A stretch of DNA of 17,313 nt from Fibrobacter sp. UBA1313 (GTDB lineage Bacteria; Fibrobacterota; Fibrobacteria; Fibrobacterales; Fibrobacteraceae): contig DBTP01000127.1 in assembly GCA_002307115.1 (NCBI GenBank), positions 1 to 17,313 on the forward strand. The letters run 5' to 3'. Below, one piece after another: positions 1-7,114 of the stretch (the stretch's first letter is position 1; the number at the start of each line of letters is the position of its first letter). The translations under genes and the position numbers were made by a program. The notes under the pieces were generated by a model that was not told where the DNA came from, searched no databases, and saw nothing but the letters and a program-made list of their open reading frames with translations.

Positions 1-1271
1 GCATCGGGGGTCGCCTCAAACGGACCATCTTTACCATCGGCACCGAACCCGGAACGGCCTGTTTCCAGAGAGCGGAGCGCTTTCTGGAAAGACTGTTTGA
101 AGGTGCGACCAATACTCATCGTTTCGCCCACAGACTTCATCTGCGTCCCGAGTCTCGTGTCAGCACCGTTGAATTTTTCAAAAGCAAAACGCGGAATCTT
201 GGTCACCACATAGTCAATGGAAGGCTCAAAGCAAGCGGGCGTCACTTTAGTGATGTCGTTGCTGATTTCATCGAGAGTATAACCCACGGCGAGCTTCGCC
301 GCAAATTTCGCAATCGGGAAGCCGGTCGCCTTAGAGGCAAGTGCTGAAGAACGGGACACGCGGGGATTCATTTCGATCACCACCATACGTCCATTTTCCG
401 GGTTCAAAGCAAACTGAACGTTCGATCCACCAGTATCCACACCAATTTCACGCATCACGGCAATAGCCGCATCGCGAAGCATTTGGTATTCGCGGTCCGT
501 CAGCGTGAGTGCCGGGGCCACCGTAATGGAATCCCCGGTATGCACACCCATAGGATCCAGATTTTCAATGGAGCACACAATGACGCAGTTGTCCTTGCGG
601 TCGCGCATCACTTCAAGCTCAAACTCTTTCCAACCCTCAATGGATTCTTCGATTAAAACTTCCGTAGTGGGGCTATAATAAAGGCCACGTTGGCAAATCG
701 TTTCGAATTCTTCAGGGTCATGAGCGATACCACCACCGGTACCCCCTAAAGTAAAGCCCGGGCGAATCACCACGGGCCAACAATCCAAAATCTTTTGCGC
801 TTCCCTCGCTTCTTCCATGGAATGTGCGGAAACGCTTCTCGGCATATCGAGCCCAATCCGAATCATGGCTTCTTTAAAGAGGCTGCGATCTTCTGCCTTG
901 TTGATAACATCCGGTTTGGCACCGATCATCTCCACATTGTAACGGGCGAGTACACCCTTTTTGTGAAGTTTCATGGCGAGGTTCAAAGCCGTCTGTCCGC
1001 CCATCGTGGGCAAAAGAGCATCGGGACGCTCGCGACGGATGATCTCCGTCAGCGCCTGCGCTGTCAGAGGTTCTATATAGGTGCGATCTGCAAAATCCGG
1101 ATCCGTCATAATGGTTGCCGGGTTCGAATTCACGAGAACAACTTCATACCCTTCACTTTTAAGAGATTTGCAGGCTTGGACGCCGGAATAGTCAAATTCG
1201 CAGGCTTGTCCGATCACAATCGGCCCAGAGCCGATCAACATTATTTTGCGTATATCTTCGCGCTTTGGCAT
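1..1271 (-). CDS. carB: Carbamoyl-phosphate synthase large subunit, N-terminal part (cut by window edge)
   Basis: CarB makes carbamoyl phosphate from bicarbonate, ATP and glutamine-derived ammonia in the cytoplasm, feeding arginine and pyrimidine synthesis. About 423 of the usual roughly 1070 residues are present and the frame runs open off the left edge. Visible signatures are the pre-ATP-grasp motif GSGPIVIGQACEFDYSG (about residues 14-30), NSNPATIMTD, MGGQTALNLA, the ATP-grasp glycine loop GGTGGGIA, the segment NVQFALNPENG, EMNPRVSRSSALASKATG, and MSIGRTF near the cut end. This covers the pre-ATP-grasp and first (carboxyphosphate) ATP-grasp domains. The start is the ATG at 1271, which gives the normal MPKREDIRKIMLIG beginning; upstream GGAAAAGAAG is only a weak ribosome site. 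No carA lies directly upstream, because the next gene that way is divergent. Identification is secure. Confidence 0.97.
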   Translation of the reverse strand, partial: MPKREDIRKIMLIGSGPIVIGQACEFDYSGVQACKSLKSEGYEVVLVNSNPATIMTDPDFADRTYIEPLTAQALTEIIRRERPDALLPTMGGQTALNLAMKLHKKGVLARYNVEMIGAKPDVINKAEDRSLFKEAMIRIGLDMPRSVSAHSMEEAREAQKILDCWPVVIRPGFTLGGTGGGIAHDPEEFETICQRGLYYSPTTEVLIEESIEGWKEFELEVMRDRKDNCVIVCSIENLDPMGVHTGDSITVAPALTLTDREYQMLRDAAIAVMREIGVDTGGSNVQFALNPENGRMVVIEMNPRVSRSSALASKATGFPIAKFAAKLAVGYTLDEISNDITKVTPACFEPSIDYVVTKIPRFAFEKFNGADTRLGTQMKSVGETMSIGRTFKQSFQKALRSLETGRSGFGADGKDGPFEATPD

Positions 1272-1347
1272 ATCTTCTTTTCCACACTTTGAAGAGGCCA
1301 CCCCCTTTCCGAGAAATTCAAAAAGGGTAAACCTGCGCAAATCTAGA

Positions 1348-1376
1348 ATTATTAACCCAAATGAAAAGGCCCTCAA
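1348..1376 (-). promoter_or_regulatory. Candidate sigma70-type promoter for carB
   Basis: Reading the minus strand, a -35 box TTGAGG (1376-1371) is separated by exactly 17 bases from a -10 box AATAAT (1353-1348). These match 4/6 and 5/6 of the TTGACA/TATAAT consensus. It points at carB and would give a 5' leader of roughly 70 nt. An AT-rich stretch lies just upstream. Prediction from sequence only. Confidence 0.5.
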
Positions 1377-1380
1377 GTGC

Positions 1381-1400
1381 TTTATTTTTGAAAAAATAAA
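1381..1400. repeat. AT-only inverted repeat upstream of the carB -35 box
   Basis: Left arm TTTATTTTT (1381-1389) and right arm AAAAATAAA (1392-1400) are perfectly complementary over 9 bp with a 2-base centre. It lies 4 bp upstream of the proposed carB -35 box, where an UP element would sit. It could equally be a chance AT palindrome or a regulator site. Confidence 0.3.
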
Positions 1401-1780
1401 ACTCTTTCGAATGTACCCTCCGCATTTTAACGAAAAGAAAGATTCGGGGTTATAAAATTTATCTCTATCCCGCAAATTCTGTTCCCGCATCAGCCCCCGT
1501 AGAAATATTTCCAAACCTGATTTCTGTCAACGAGATATTTCGTCACAACCTTACTCTCATCGATTGCAGAAAACAAGCAGGGTTCCTCCCATAAGAAATG
1601 CTGGAGGTCGAAGCGATGAGGACGTCGAGTTTTTTCACGCCCTACTTGTTTGTATTTATTACAGAAATAGTCCGTCCCCATTCAAAAAAGAAGCTGACAA
1701 GAATACCGGTGGTCCTTTATTTTTCATCGAGAAAAAATTGCTTTGCATTACCTGCTCTGCGAGAACCCGTTGTTTCCTGA

Positions 1781-1817
1781 TAAAAAGGGCTTTTTAGTTA
1801 TAAAAAGTGACTTTTTA
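1781..1817. repeat. Tandem AT-rich palindromes, possible operator of the GGDEF gene
   Basis: Two near-identical perfect palindromes start 20 bp apart: TAAAAAGGGCTTTTTA (1781-1796; 7-bp arms, 2-bp centre) and TAAAAAGTGACTTTTTA (1801-1817; 8-bp arms, 1-bp centre). The spacing is close to two helical turns, so both would face the same side of the DNA. A TATAAA hexamer at 1799-1804 overlaps the second one and could serve as a -10 box, though no good -35 box pairs with it. They lie 49 bp upstream of the ATG at 1866. A tandem operator for a dimeric regulator is the simplest reading. Terminators are less likely because the arms are pure A/T plus one G and no gene ends just upstream. Confidence 0.45.
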
Positions 1818-1865
1818 ACGGATTTATTGATTTGAATCACATAGAAAAGTTTAGATTTGAGTAAT

Positions 1866-3239
1866 ATGAACTGGCTTCTTTACTTCTTTTGGCTTATTAT
1901 TTTTCTCGCTGGTGTGATTGTCACCTACATACTCCCCGAGGCATCGCTTTCGCTCTTTGAGCGTTTTGCAATTCTGGGAATTTGGGGAGCCTCTCTCGGA
2001 TGTATTTTAGGAATTCTCGCTTCGAAAAGTGCTACCCGGAAACACACAGCCAAAATGGATTTTGAAGCCGCGCTGACCCCTGTAAAACCTCCTGAAACCC
2101 AATTAATTCCGATTGTGAATGGCGTGCAGGCTTCAGCCAAAACTGAAACTACCGAGATCCCTATATTGCCTCCAGTCGCGATGAAGTCTTCTTTCCAAAA
2201 AGAGGTTCACTCCACCGCACCCAAAAGCACAAGCAATTCTCAGATTCTTTTCCCTTTGAATACTTGGCATCTCTTTTGCCGTGGGATTCTCAAGAATCGG
2301 CCGTTCCATGAAATCATCGGCAAGTTGGGACAGTGCCTCCCCGAGATGTTTCCTAATGCCTCTGGCATTCTTTATATGTACAGTGACAACCAGTCCGAAC
2401 TTCACCAAGTGCTTTCTTTTGGCAAGCACTCCGTAGGTGAACCCGTTATCACTCCTGTAGAATGCGCAAGTTTTAGCCGCGCTGAAATTGTAGTTGCCGA
2501 TTATTCGTCTCCAAGCCTTTCTGGTGGCTGTACTCATTTGCATCATCGACCTGTTGGCTATTCTTTTTGTGCGCCCATTGAAGGCCTAGAAGAACACTTT
2601 GGCATTTTAACACTCCAAGTCGATGCTTTGCCTTCAGGAGAGACTCCCGATTCTTGGAAGGCTAAGATAAGCATCGTTTCTGCGACTTTTGGGCTTTTTG
2701 TGGCCAATCAAAATTTGAACCTACGCTTCCAGACACACAGCATTCGTGACACACTCACCGGCTTATTTAATCGCCGTTACATGGAAGAATCGTTGCAACG
2801 GGAAGTGGCCGCCGCGACCCGTCACCGCACTCCTATTGGCATGATAATGATTCACCCAGATGCAATCGAAGCCTTGAGGGAAACCCGCGGGCCTCATGCC
2901 GTGGAACAAATGCTTTGGGAACTCGCCCAACGCTTGCCCCGCTATATCCGTTACGAAGATATTCCCTGCCGCTACCACAACGAAACTTTATGTGTAATTC
3001 TTCCCGGTGCGGATCTTGATATCACCGAGGAGCGTGCAGAAAAAATTCGGCACGAGATTGAAAATTTACAAGTTACCTATGGGAACACTATTCTCGAAAC
3101 TACCTTGAGCATCGGTGTCGCCATGTTGCCTCAACATGCAAATAATAGTAGCGAGCTTATTGAACTTGCTGAACAGGCGCTCGCTCAAGCAACAGCGAAG
3201 GGCCGAAACCGGGTGTGTACAGCCCAAGTATCTATCTAA
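1866..3239 (+). CDS. Membrane-anchored GAF-GGDEF protein with degenerate cyclase site
   Basis: A protein of 457 residues if read from the ATG at 1866; a TTG at 1857 in the same frame would add three. Neither start has a strong ribosome site; GAG at 1859-1861 slightly favours the ATG. Order of parts: two hydrophobic membrane helices (about 3-23 and 34-54), a low-complexity linker, a GAF-like sensor region (about 132-262, with the HLHHRPVGYSFCAPI stretch and GILTLQ strand), and a GGDEF-fold domain (about 295-449) opening with the typical DTLTGLFNRRYMEESL. The GGDEF signature itself reads HNETL (371-375), and by-eye alignment shows the first metal-binding Asp (now H330 in MIHPD) and the ND and GHxxGD substrate residues are also lost. 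An RxxD motif, RYED (362-365), is kept exactly five residues before the signature, the place of the inhibitory c-di-GMP site. It is therefore probably not a diguanylate cyclase but may bind c-di-GMP. It converges on the APE operon. Domain call firm, function inferred. Confidence 0.88.
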   Translation: MNWLLYFFWLIIFLAGVIVTYILPEASLSLFERFAILGIWGASLGCILGILASKSATRKHTAKMDFEAALTPVKPPETQLIPIVNGVQASAKTETTEIPILPPVAMKSSFQKEVHSTAPKSTSNSQILFPLNTWHLFCRGILKNRPFHEIIGKLGQCLPEMFPNASGILYMYSDNQSELHQVLSFGKHSVGEPVITPVECASFSRAEIVVADYSSPSLSGGCTHLHHRPVGYSFCAPIEGLEEHFGILTLQVDALPSGETPDSWKAKISIVSATFGLFVANQNLNLRFQTHSIRDTLTGLFNRRYMEESLQREVAAATRHRTPIGMIMIHPDAIEALRETRGPHAVEQMLWELAQRLPRYIRYEDIPCRYHNETLCVILPGADLDITEERAEKIRHEIENLQVTYGNTILETTLSIGVAMLPQHANNSSELIELAEQALAQATAKGRNRVCTAQVSI

Positions 3240-3438
3240 ACTTCTCCACAATTTCTTTTATCGTGAAAAAAGGTTCAATGAAAATATTGGATCTTTTTTT
3301 GTGCTCTTTTTGCCAAATTCTCAACATGAATAACGGACAAAGTTCTGCATTTGCCCGCTGATATGTCAATGTCATTAAAAAGCACAAATAAAAGCATTTC
3401 TTGGGATCATCGCTCTTTACCAGAAAAGCATTTAACGC

Positions 3439-3474
3439 AAAAAAGTCCCTACCTTTATAAAGATAGGGACTTTT
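3439..3474 (-). terminator. Bidirectional hairpin terminator closing the APE operon
   Basis: Arms AAAAGTCCCTA (3441-3451) and TAGGGACTTTT (3464-3474) pair perfectly over 11 bp around a loop that itself contains the small palindrome CTTTATAAAG. On the minus strand the stem is followed by a run of six T (3444-3439), so it terminates the operon 25 bp after its last stop codon. On the plus strand it ends in TTTTGATTT and could also stop readthrough from the GGDEF gene, whose stop lies about 200 bp upstream. The 3240-3438 stretch between shows no gene. Confidence 0.85.
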
Positions 3475-3498
3475 GATTTCGTATAAATGTCTTTTGGA

Positions 3499-4722
3499 TT
3501 AGAGGCGCTTGAAAATAAGTGAAGTATTGATGCCACCAAAGGCAAAATTATTGGACATAAAATACTCAGAATCAATTTCACGACCAGCACCCATAATGTA
3601 ATCCAAGGGAGCACAATCTGGGTCAATGGTTTTCAAGTTCAAATTCGGACAGGCCCACTTTTGCTGCATCATGTTGATGGAGGTCCAAGCTTCAATAGCA
3701 CCGCAAGCTCCGAGCGTATGGCCAATGTAACTCTTGAGCGAACTGATAGGAGCCGCACGTTTCAACGCATTGAAAGTCGCCCAACTTTCTGCCATATCAC
3801 CCTGTTTTGTCGCAGTACCGTGGCCGTTCACATAACCAATAGCGTCTGGAGAAATTCCGGCATCGCGAATCGCACTTTCCAAAGCGAGCTGCATGGTTTC
3901 TTTTTTAGGTTGGGTGATATGATCCCCATCCGTATTGGTGCCAAAGCCCACCAATTCCGCATAGATCTTTGCACCACGAGCCTTCGCATGTTCGTATTCT
4001 TCAAGAATAACAGAACCCGCCCCTTCACCAATGACCAATCCATCACGATTCTTGTCATAAGGAGCGGGAGTGAGTTCAGGAGTGGCATTTTTAGTGCTCG
4101 TCGCAAAAAGGGTATCAAATACCGCAGATTCCGTCGGGTTTAATTCTTCAGCACCGCCAGCAACCATGATATCTTGCATTCCATATTTGATCGCTTCGTA
4201 AGCATAGCCTATAGAAAGGCTCCCTGCCGTGCAAGCGGTATTGGTAGAAATCAAGCGACCGGTAAGACCAAAAAATACGCCAATATTCACCGCGCAAGTT
4301 TGCGGCATAGACTTGATATAAGTGGTTGCTGTAATGCCTGCAACTTCGTTCGTGGTAAGCATGGAATAAAAATCGAGAAGCGCATCCACGCTCCCCGTCG
4401 AAGAACCAAAAGCCACACCGCAGCGCCCCGAACGGAGTTCTGCATCATCGCTGAGTCCTGCGAGCTTCATGGCGGCATCCGCAGAAGTGACAGCCATCAA
4501 CGCGACTCGACCCATGCCGCGTGTCTTTTTACGCGGAAAATCCGGAGAAACAAAATCGGATACTGGGCACGCAAGACGCGTATTCATTTTGGTGTACTTG
4601 TCCCATTCATCCATGCGGACAATCTTATTTTTCAGGCCGCGCAAATTTTCCATAATGGTATCCATGTCCATTCCCAGTGCAGAAATGCTGGAACCGCCAG
4701 TAATAACAACTCTTCTAGTCAT
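3499..4722 (-). CDS. apeR: Beta-ketoacyl-ACP synthase (FabF-like, APE cluster, last gene)
   Basis: A 407-residue ketosynthase of FabF/KAS II type that condenses an acyl-ACP with malonyl-ACP. The Cys-His-His triad is intact: C164 in NTACTAGS, H301 in NGHGTAT and H335 in SYIGHTLGA. The C-terminal SNNFAFGGINTSLIF block is typical. Length is normal. The ATG at 4722 overlaps the ketoreductase stop by 4 nt (ATGA) and is preceded by a strong GGAGG ribosome site (4733-4729), so translation is coupled. It is the last gene before the terminator. The gene order ketosynthase-dehydratase-ketoreductase-ketosynthase matches the end of the known APE clusters, where the last one is called ApeR; that symbol is given by position and family. 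It may prime or support the chain rather than do all extension. An ordinary fatty-acid FabF is less likely given the neighbours. Confidence 0.93.
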   Translation of the reverse strand: MTRRVVITGGSSISALGMDMDTIMENLRGLKNKIVRMDEWDKYTKMNTRLACPVSDFVSPDFPRKKTRGMGRVALMAVTSADAAMKLAGLSDDAELRSGRCGVAFGSSTGSVDALLDFYSMLTTNEVAGITATTYIKSMPQTCAVNIGVFFGLTGRLISTNTACTAGSLSIGYAYEAIKYGMQDIMVAGGAEELNPTESAVFDTLFATSTKNATPELTPAPYDKNRDGLVIGEGAGSVILEEYEHAKARGAKIYAELVGFGTNTDGDHITQPKKETMQLALESAIRDAGISPDAIGYVNGHGTATKQGDMAESWATFNALKRAAPISSLKSYIGHTLGACGAIEAWTSINMMQQKWACPNLNLKTIDPDCAPLDYIMGAGREIDSEYFMSNNFAFGGINTSLIFKRL

Positions 4723-5447
4723 GCGAGACCTCCGTTAACAGAAATAACCTGTCGTGTGATATAGGATGCGGAATCGGAGAGTAAGAAAACAACGACTCCA
4801 GCAACTTCTTCTGGTTTGCCAGCACGTCCCATAGGAATGGAAGGCAAAATATAATCCAAGGGGGCATCCTTGATCATCTCTGTTTCAATGAGGCCCGGAG
4901 CGATACTATTCACTGTAATTTTGCGACCGCCCAGTTCTGTGGCAAGGGCTTTTGTAGCGCCAATAAGACCCGCCTTGGAAGCACTGTAATTCACTTGTCC
5001 GCGATTTCCGATAATACCAGAAACAGACGCCATGGTGATAATACGGCCCGGAGCCTTTCTGCGGCACATAGGCATTACCACGGGGTGAATCACGTTGTAA
5101 AAGCCATTCAAATTGGTATCTAAAACAGAATCCCAATCGTTCTCGGAGAGGGCTGCAAAAGTAGCATCCGCACAAATGCCCGCATTGCTCACCACGCCAT
5201 AATAAACACCGTTATCCGCCATATCCTTTTCGAGAACTTCTTTACACTGTTCTCGATTGCGAACATCAAATTGAAGCATCCGAACCGAGTGTCCTTCTTT
5301 TTCCAATTCTTGACACAACGATTCAAGGGCAATTGCACTTTTACGATAATGAGCAACGACAGCATAGCCTGCACGAGCCACTGCCGCAACGATCGCAAGC
5401 CCAATTCCACCATTTGCACCTGTAACTAATACTTGTTTCTTGTCCAT
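4719..5447 (-). CDS. apeQ: 3-oxoacyl-ACP reductase (FabG-like ketoreductase, APE cluster)
   Basis: A 242-residue short-chain dehydrogenase/reductase that reduces the 3-keto group of the growing ACP-bound polyene with NAD(P)H. It shows the cofactor loop TGANGGIG (G10, G14, G16), the NAG motif (98-100 region), and the catalytic set S141, Y154 and K158 in ASVSG and YSASKAG, spaced as in FabG. The C-terminal GRAGKPEEVAGVVVFLLSDSASYITRQ and the final SVNGG are typical. Length is normal. The ATG at 5447 follows the dehydratase stop by 6 nt and has an AGGA site that overlaps that stop. It sits between the dehydratase and the last ketosynthase, as in APE clusters, where it is ApeQ. Confidence 0.94.
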   Translation of the reverse strand: MDKKQVLVTGANGGIGLAIVAAVARAGYAVVAHYRKSAIALESLCQELEKEGHSVRMLQFDVRNREQCKEVLEKDMADNGVYYGVVSNAGICADATFAALSENDWDSVLDTNLNGFYNVIHPVVMPMCRRKAPGRIITMASVSGIIGNRGQVNYSASKAGLIGATKALATELGGRKITVNSIAPGLIETEMIKDAPLDYILPSIPMGRAGKPEEVAGVVVFLLSDSASYITRQVISVNGGLA

Positions 5448-5453
5448 AGGTTC

Positions 5454-5918
5454 CTACTTCACTGCATCTACACTGTCAAATTCAACGGCATTCAAAGTCG
5501 CTGTCGCTACCAACGTGCCTTCTTCAAAAATTTTTCCCTCAAACGTTACCGTCGATTCCACACGAATGGATTCCCGTACATGTACCGAAACGGTTTTCCC
5601 TGGGGTAAAGACAAAGACAGAAGGAGTATAATTCGAGACACTCACAATAAATCCAATCTTGGGATCTACCCCCAACTCTTTATTAAAAATTCCCGAAAGC
5701 GCAGATACACTTTGCGCCATGTATTCAAAACCCACCCACGAAGGAATTCCTCTGAGTTCTTCATCGAAGAACAAATCATCCGTCGTGATATCGACTTCGG
5801 AAATCAGGGTTCTAGAACCCACATCATGAGAGACAATACGATCCAGAAGAAACATTTTCCCTGTATGTGGAACCAGAGTTTCTACTTCGACTTTGTTCAG
5901 ATTCTGAGCTAACGCCAT
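5454..5918 (-). CDS. apeP: 3-hydroxyacyl-ACP dehydratase subunit (ApeP-like hotdog protein)
   Basis: A hotdog-fold protein of 154 residues. The opening LVPHTGKMFLLDRIVSHD and the helix PSWVGFEYMAQSVSALSG (about 59-76) mark it as the small dehydratase of APE clusters, which removes water to make each new double bond. The helix keeps a catalytic-type acid, E65 in GFEYMAQ. The residue 14 positions before it, where FabA/FabZ enzymes have their catalytic His in HFP, is a Phe, so the usual His is missing. That suggests it works together with the dehydratase domain at the end of the 767-residue fusion protein, which has a His. The start is taken as the ATG at 5918, with a GGAG site 5 nt upstream and 2 nt after the previous stop; a GTG at 5924 would add two residues. 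Confidence 0.9.
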   Translation of the reverse strand: MALAQNLNKVEVETLVPHTGKMFLLDRIVSHDVGSRTLISEVDITTDDLFFDEELRGIPSWVGFEYMAQSVSALSGIFNKELGVDPKIGFIVSVSNYTPSVFVFTPGKTVSVHVRESIRVESTVTFEGKIFEEGTLVATATLNAVEFDSVDAVK

Positions 5919-5920
5919 AC

Positions 5921-7114
5921 TCACTCCATGCCCTTCTTGTCCACAATCAAACTGACATTACAGCCGCCAAAAGCGAACGAATTACTCATGCAACAAGAAA
6001 GTCTTTCTTTTTTGAAGCCTTTCGTCACAAAGTTTAAACGTGGCAAAGCCTCATCCTGTTCCCCGTCCCACAGATGCACGGGCAATAAATGATCATTATT
6101 CTTTTCCGACAAAGCCAAACAGCAAATCGCAAGTTCCAAAGCGGCAGCGGCACCCAGCGTGTGGCCGGTCAATGCTTTGGTAGAACTCACAGGCATTTCA
6201 CTCGGGAACACACCCGCGACAGCGAGACTTTCCATAGAATCATTCAATTGCGTACCCGTTCCATGAAGGTTCAAATAATCCACCTCATCGGGAGAAATTC
6301 CTGCATCTTGAAGGGCCGCTAGAATAGCCAACTTAGCGCCTTCTCCATCAGCTCTCGGAGCGGTCATGTGATCGGCATCCGCGCTTTCACCCATACCGGC
6401 AACGCGGAACAGTGTGGTTGCAGAGGGTTCCCTAGTTACCACAAAGTAAGCGGCCCCATTGCCCAAAGTAATCCCTGAACGATTCTTACTAAAAGGATTC
6501 GCGGGTTCCGGGGAAACGGCTTCCAAAGAAGTGAATCCCAAAACCACAGGTAAAGAGGCAATATCGACGCCACCCACAATGGCCGCATCACATTGACCCG
6601 CATAAATCATGTGGCGAGCAGAAACAAAAGCACTTGCACTGGATGCACAAGCGGTGGAGTGGCTCATAACGATTCCCGTGAGCCCAAAACGATCCGCAAT
6701 GAACCGGGCAGGAAAATCCGCTTGTTGCATGGCTAAAGAATAACCTTCGGGGAAAGTCCCCTGTTCGCGATAATGAGCAAGGGCTGAGAGAGAAGCCTCT
6801 GAACCGTTATCGCAAGAACCGATAATCACGGCCACACGATCGTTGCCATACTTCGCAATAGCGGATTCAATCGCAGGTGCCAAATCGTCCAAAACCTTGT
6901 TCGAAATGCGATTCACACGATTATCAAAGTATTCATTTTTAACGGGTGCGAGCGGAGCATTATTTTCCAAAGTGGCCACATAACGACGCCTATTCCCGAA
7001 TTCTTTTTCGATCATTCCTACGCGGGTGCCATTCACCAAATGATCCCACACCTGGCTTTTGGAATCGCCCAAAGAACACACCAAACTAAAATCTTCAATA
7101 AATAACGGTAGCAT
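5921..7114 (-). CDS. apeO: Beta-ketoacyl-ACP synthase (APE polyene ketosynthase)
   Basis: A 397-residue ketosynthase, the likely main chain-extending enzyme of the type II polyketide system. The triad is complete: C156 in HSTACASS, H284 in NLHGTGTQ and H318 in KALTGHTLGAA. SNSFAFGGCNVSLI near the end is the usual glycine-rich block. It is therefore a true ketosynthase, not a chain-length factor with a replaced Cys. The ATG at 7114 overlaps the lipoprotein stop as TGATG; a GTG one codon earlier (7117) is possible. The GGGAAAG just upstream can serve as ribosome site. Its place before dehydratase, ketoreductase and a second ketosynthase matches ApeO of characterised APE clusters, which works as a heterodimer with a chain-length factor. 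No such partner is coded in this window unless the 3499-4722 product plays that part. Confidence 0.93.
   Translation of the reverse strand: MLPLFIEDFSLVCSLGDSKSQVWDHLVNGTRVGMIEKEFGNRRRYVATLENNAPLAPVKNEYFDNRVNRISNKVLDDLAPAIESAIAKYGNDRVAVIIGSCDNGSEASLSALAHYREQGTFPEGYSLAMQQADFPARFIADRFGLTGIVMSHSTACASSASAFVSARHMIYAGQCDAAIVGGVDIASLPVVLGFTSLEAVSPEPANPFSKNRSGITLGNGAAYFVVTREPSATTLFRVAGMGESADADHMTAPRADGEGAKLAILAALQDAGISPDEVDYLNLHGTGTQLNDSMESLAVAGVFPSEMPVSSTKALTGHTLGAAAALELAICCLALSEKNNDHLLPVHLWDGEQDEALPRLNFVTKGFKKERLSCCMSNSFAFGGCNVSLIVDKKGME

Larger units (their letters stand above)
1272..1856. other. Divergent intergenic region between carB and the GGDEF gene
   Basis: This stretch of about 590 bases has no convincing gene. 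Open frames of 60-77 codons in it (for example 1490-1681 minus and 1564-1797 plus) lack recognisable motifs and good ribosome sites, and they overlap each other in several frames. It holds the candidate carB promoter at its left side and the pair of AT-rich palindromes at its right side. I saw nothing I can name between about 1401 and 1780. A small RNA cannot be excluded by eye. Confidence 0.6.

Noticed and set aside
795..1292. Plus-strand open frame of 165 codons
   Set aside because: It lies opposite carB, whose reading frame has unmistakable family motifs; the plus-strand product has no recognisable features.
1246..1797. Several plus- and minus-strand open frames of 60-77 codons between carB and the GGDEF gene
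   Set aside because: Overlapping in different frames, no motifs, no good ribosome sites; best read as non-coding divergent spacer.
1781..1817. Reading the palindromes as rho-independent terminators
   Set aside because: The stems are almost pure A/T with little G/C to hold them, and no gene ends just upstream; an operator fits better.
1866..3239. Active diguanylate cyclase
   Set aside because: The signature is HNETL and metal and substrate residues are changed, so catalysis is improbable.
3115..3626. Open frames at 3115-3333 (plus) and 3432-3626 (minus)
   Set aside because: One overlaps the GGDEF 3' end out of frame; the other runs through the terminator and the end of the ketosynthase in a wrong frame.
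4174..4764. Plus-strand open frame of 196 codons
   Set aside because: Antisense to the last ketosynthase and the end of the ketoreductase, which show full catalytic motifs.
3499..7114. Idea that the ketosynthases, reductase and dehydratase are the housekeeping fatty-acid genes
   Set aside because: They share an operon with an ammonia lyase, aryl ligase, MMPL exporter, LolA-like carrier and DUF3261-type lipoprotein, and the dehydratase is the ApeP type rather than FabZ.
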